Of a stretch of 8,539 nucleotides of DNA, positions 6,487-8,539 are shown in pieces. Below the pieces are notes generated by a model. The model was given only the letters and a program-made list of their open reading frames with translations, searched no databases and was not told the origin of the DNA. Source of the DNA: Bacillota bacterium (GTDB taxonomy: Bacteria > Bacillota > Clostridia > Christensenellales > SZUA-584); the NCBI GenBank assembly GCA_023461435.1, contig JAEYLC010000030.1, positions 1-8,539 on the forward strand, in the 5' to 3' direction. The translations under genes were made by a program, and so were the position numbers. Positions within the stretch are counted from its first letter, which is position 1; every line of letters starts with the position of its first letter.

Positions 6487-7352
6487 ACGGTGTGATCAAT
6501 TTTTTGAAGCCGCCCGGCATGTCTTCAAACGGCGCGGTTGTTTTTTTGCGGGGGCTCACCGGCGCTAAAAAAACAGGCCACGCGGGGACGCTGGACCCCG
6601 GCGCGTGCGGCGTGCTTCCGATATGCATCGGTAAGGCGACGCGCATTTCTTCATATATGATGGGCGGCAGCAAGGAATATATCGCCGAAGTCGCATTCGG
6701 GAAACGCACGGACACGGGCGACAGCTACGGCAGCGTCACGGAACAGTCGGATGCCGCGTATCCTGATGAAGAGTCGGTCAAGTCGGCGTTAGAAAGCTTC
6801 GTCGGGCACATCACCCAGCAAACGCCCGCCTACAGCGCCGTGAAGCACGAGGGCGCCAAGCTGTATCAGCTCGCGCGGCGCGGCATCGAAATAGAGCCCA
6901 AATTCCGGGAGATCGTGATTCACGAGGCACAGTATTTAAAACAGACAAGAGAAGACGCGCATCTGCTGAGGATCGTGTGCGGCAAAGGCACATATGTGAG
7001 GCAGCTTTGTGAGGACGTCGGCCGTTCGCTCGGGCTTCCTGCTTATATGTCGTTTCTTGTGCGCACGCAATGCGCGGGGCTGGATATTTCGAGTGCGTAC
7101 ACGGCCGATGAATTGAAAAGCATGGGTGAGAGCATCAAAGAAATTCTACTGCCGATGGACGGCTTTTTATCAGGCCTGCCCGAGGTTCATGCACAAGCGC
7201 AGCAAAGCCCGTTTTTAATCAACGGCAACGACGTGGACAGTGAAGGCGAAGACATAAGAGAGGCGCGCATATATATCGAAGGGCGCTTTCTCGGCATCGG
7301 TCAGCGCCTTGACGGACGTTTAAAAATCAACGTATTACTGGTGGACAGATAG
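6483..7352 (+). CDS. truB: tRNA pseudouridine(55) synthase TruB
   Basis: TruB converts U55 in the T-loop of most tRNAs to pseudouridine and also acts as a tRNA chaperone. The 289-residue protein has the N-terminal KPPGMSS, the catalytic motif GHAGTLDPGACGVLP with the nucleophile Asp38, DTGDSYG (77-83), the YSAVK segment (117-121) and CGKGTYVRQLCEDVG (166-180). In the segment before YSAVK the usual PP is TP (114-115), a minor variation. The C-terminal region ends in a short PUA-like portion, and the length is close to other Firmicutes TruB (about 300). The ATG at 6483 overlaps the nrnA stop (ATGA). The ribosome binding site is weak (AGGG at 6471-6474), so coupling to nrnA translation is likely. 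Confidence 0.96.
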   Translation: MNGVINFLKPPGMSSNGAVVFLRGLTGAKKTGHAGTLDPGACGVLPICIGKATRISSYMMGGSKEYIAEVAFGKRTDTGDSYGSVTEQSDAAYPDEESVKSALESFVGHITQQTPAYSAVKHEGAKLYQLARRGIEIEPKFREIVIHEAQYLKQTREDAHLLRIVCGKGTYVRQLCEDVGRSLGLPAYMSFLVRTQCAGLDISSAYTADELKSMGESIKEILLPMDGFLSGLPEVHAQAQQSPFLINGNDVDSEGEDIREARIYIEGRFLGIGQRLDGRLKINVLLVDR

Positions 7353-8252
7353 ATGAAAGTGATCACATTACAGCAGGCAAGGCAGCTGCCTTTTGCGGGA
7401 CTGTCGCTCGCGCTCGGCACGTTCGACGGCCTGCATTTGGGGCACATGGCGCTGATTGACGCCGTCAAGAGCAAAGGCGGACAAAGCGCCGTATTGACGT
7501 TCGATTCTCTGCCTGTGGATTTTTTCTACGGCGAGCACCGGCCGATGCGGCTCATGACGATGGAGGAAAAGGTTCAGGCGCTCGAAAAAACGGGGATCGA
7601 CTATCTGTGTCTCGCGCATTTTGATAAGAAATTCGCGGGGATCAGCAAGGACCGGTTCACCGCCATGCTTCACGAGACGTTTCATCCCGTCGCGCTGGTC
7701 GCGGGGTACAATTATACTTACGGCCGCGACGCGAAGGGCGACGCGGATTCGCTGCAGGAAGACGGAATCAAATATGGCTTTGAGGTACTCGTGATACAGC
7801 CGGTCATATCCGAAGGAGAGCCCGTCAGCGCCACGCGCATACGCGAATGCATCGAGGCGGGGAATGTGGAGCGCGCCGCGCAGCTGCTCGGGTATAGCTA
7901 TCCGCTCACGGGCACCGTGGGTATGGGCAGGCGCATCGGCACCAACAAGCTCGGTTTCCCGACTGCCAATCTCGTGCCGCCGTCCGAAAAGATCATACCG
8001 CTGCGCGGCGTTTACGGCGTGTCGGTATCCGCGAGAGGCAACGAATACAAGGGCGTCTGCAATATCGGCGTGAACCCGACCGTTTCAAGCGGCACACGCG
8101 AAACCATTGAGACGCATATCATCGGGCTATCAGACGATCTTTATGATGAGAAGATCACGATACGATTTGAAAAGCGCATACGCGGTGAAATAAAGTTCTC
8201 GGGCATCGAGGAGCTCAAGGCACAGATTCAGTGTGATATCGAGAGCCTCTGA
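7353..8252 (+). CDS. ribF: Bifunctional riboflavin kinase/FMN adenylyltransferase RibF
   Basis: RibF phosphorylates riboflavin to FMN and adenylates FMN to FAD. The N-terminal FAD synthetase domain (about 1-180) is of the nucleotidyltransferase fold, with GTFDGLHLGH (22-31), GYNYTYGRDAKGD (118-130) and SATRIRE (159-165). The C-terminal flavokinase domain (about 183-299) has GFPTANL (201-207), GVYGV (219-223), NIGVNPT (237-243), the IETH segment (252-255) with its conserved Glu, and DLYDEKI. At 299 residues it is full length. The ATG at 7353 directly follows the truB stop with no gap, and GGTGG at 7340-7344 lies 8 nt upstream. It is the last gene recognised in the operon here; rpsO, its common downstream neighbour, does not appear within the remaining 287 nt. 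Confidence 0.96.
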   Translation: MKVITLQQARQLPFAGLSLALGTFDGLHLGHMALIDAVKSKGGQSAVLTFDSLPVDFFYGEHRPMRLMTMEEKVQALEKTGIDYLCLAHFDKKFAGISKDRFTAMLHETFHPVALVAGYNYTYGRDAKGDADSLQEDGIKYGFEVLVIQPVISEGEPVSATRIRECIEAGNVERAAQLLGYSYPLTGTVGMGRRIGTNKLGFPTANLVPPSEKIIPLRGVYGVSVSARGNEYKGVCNIGVNPTVSSGTRETIETHIIGLSDDLYDEKITIRFEKRIRGEIKFSGIEELKAQIQCDIESL

Positions 8253-8266
8253 GGAATTGATCAGAG
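8247..8266 (+). terminator. Weak hairpin at the ribF stop codon, possible operon end
   Basis: CTCTGA (8247-8252, containing the ribF TGA) pairs with TCAGAG (8261-8266) around an 8-nt loop. The AT-rich ATTACTATTTCTAT follows, but there is no real T run. This is too weak to be a confident intrinsic terminator. It is listed because no better terminator is visible after ribF. Confidence 0.15.
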
Positions 8267-8286
8267 ATTACTATTTCTATCCAACC

Positions 8287-8353
8287 TGTCATGCTGAACG
8301 GAACGTGAGTGAAGTGAAGCATCCCATGGCTAAACGCTTTAAACATGGGATGC
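8287..8353. repeat. Intergenic palindromic repeat (TGTCATGCTGA family), right arm shortened
   Basis: The stretch starts TGTCATGCTGAACGG and continues through GTGAAGTGAAGCATCCCATG. It resembles the widespread intergenic repeat whose spurious translation reads CHAER...; the corresponding frame here reads CHAERNVSEVKHP. GCATCCCATG (8319-8328) and CATGGGATGC (8344-8353) form a perfect 10-bp stem, with an inner TAAA/TTTA stem (8331-8334/8338-8341) around CGC. In complete family members the second arm continues as the complement of the TTCACTTC...GTCATG part. Here it stops after GGGATGC, so this copy looks truncated. The family assignment is from memory and has not been searched. Confidence 0.6.
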
Positions 8354-8362
8354 CAGATTGCT

Positions 8363-8379
8363 GCCGATATCAAATCGGC
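8363..8379. repeat. Short inverted repeat GCCGAT/ATCGGC
   Basis: GCCGAT (8363-8368) and ATCGGC (8374-8379) form a 6-bp stem around a 5-nt loop, between the two larger repeat modules. No T run follows, so it is not a terminator. It may be the junction between repeat modules or part of the next one. Confidence 0.4.
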
Positions 8380-8380
8380 C

Positions 8381-8414
8381 TCTCATCCGGCGCTTTGCGC
8401 TTTCTCCCGCCGGG
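8381..8414. repeat. REP-like module with CCGGCG/CGCCGG stem
   Basis: CCGGCG (8387-8392) pairs with CGCCGG (8408-8413), and an alternative inner stem GCGC-TTT-GCGC lies at 8390-8400. The pattern TCTCATCCGGCGC...TTTCTCCCGCCGGG resembles a common bacterial intergenic repeat of the form CTCATCC-(GC hairpin)-CTTCTCCC. The resemblance is from memory, and copy number in this genome is unknown. Confidence 0.4.
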
Positions 8415-8450
8415 CAATGTCAATAACTTAAGCTCAGAGGAAGGATTTCA

Positions 8451-8539
8451 GAAAAGGGTTAGCGGCAGCAAAGGGTTTGTGGACGCGAGGAAAAGAGCGC
8501 CCCGGTCGCACGGGGGAGACGACACGGGTAAGTTCGCGC
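8451..8539. other. Unassigned GC-rich tail, possible start of another repeat module
   Basis: From about 8451 to the window end the sequence is purine- and G-rich on the + strand and contains a small hairpin, CCCCG (8499-8504 region) with CGGGG (8511-8515), followed by GAGACGACACGGG. I recognise no gene. A frame on the + strand stays open to the window end, but it runs straight through the upstream palindromic repeats, so it is unlikely to be a real coding region. The element is cut by the window edge. Confidence 0.3.

Noticed and set aside
8319..8353. Hairpin after ribF as an intrinsic terminator
   Set aside because: The 10-bp stem is followed by CAGATTGC, not a T run, and the surrounding sequence fits a palindromic repeat family better.
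8326..8539. Open + strand frame from ATG 8326 (starting MAKRFKHG) to the window end, about 71 codons
   Set aside because: The ATG lies in the stem of a palindromic repeat, the frame is also open upstream into ribF sequence, no ribosome binding site precedes it, and its translation passes through repeat modules known for spurious ORFs (CHAER... type). A real gene beyond the window edge cannot be excluded.

Overview
The window is a conserved translation/RNA-metabolism operon of a Bacillota (Firmicutes) bacterium, most likely a member of the Clostridia with moderately high GC. The gene order is rimP-nusA-ylxR-ylxQ-infB-rbfA-nrnA-truB-ribF, all on the + strand. An nrnA-type DHH gene between rbfA and truB, and no ylxP between infB and rbfA, is a clostridial arrangement rather than the Bacillus subtilis one. 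The genus cannot be fixed from this sequence alone.

Layout. Positions 1-227 are a non-coding leader with a candidate promoter (about 29-57), a strong terminator-like hairpin (87-107), a weaker hairpin ending in a T run (162-181) and a possible 35-codon leader ORF (137-244). Positions 228-8252 hold nine genes packed almost without gaps: two ATGA overlaps (ylxQ/infB, nrnA/truB), a 1-nt overlap (infB/rbfA), a 14-nt overlap (ylxR/ylxQ), one stop codon abutting the next start (truB/ribF) and gaps of 6-15 nt elsewhere. Positions 8253-8539 contain no recognisable gene. They hold several inverted repeats that resemble dispersed intergenic repeat families. The rpsO gene that often follows ribF is not present inside the window.

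How the genes work together. RimP and RbfA mature the 30S subunit. NusA controls RNA polymerase pausing, termination and antitermination. YlxR and YlxQ are small RNA-binding proteins; YlxR is linked to RNase P in B. subtilis. IF2 places initiator tRNA on the ribosome. NrnA degrades nano-RNA and pAp, TruB makes pseudouridine 55 in tRNA, and RibF makes FMN and FAD. The leader hairpins fit NusA-dependent attenuation of the operon, as reported for B. subtilis, but this is an inference here.

I see no previously undescribed multi-gene system. The points most worth a second look are the leader architecture, the recently amplified Gln/Arg/Pro-rich repeats in the IF2 N-terminus, and the composite repeat cluster after ribF.
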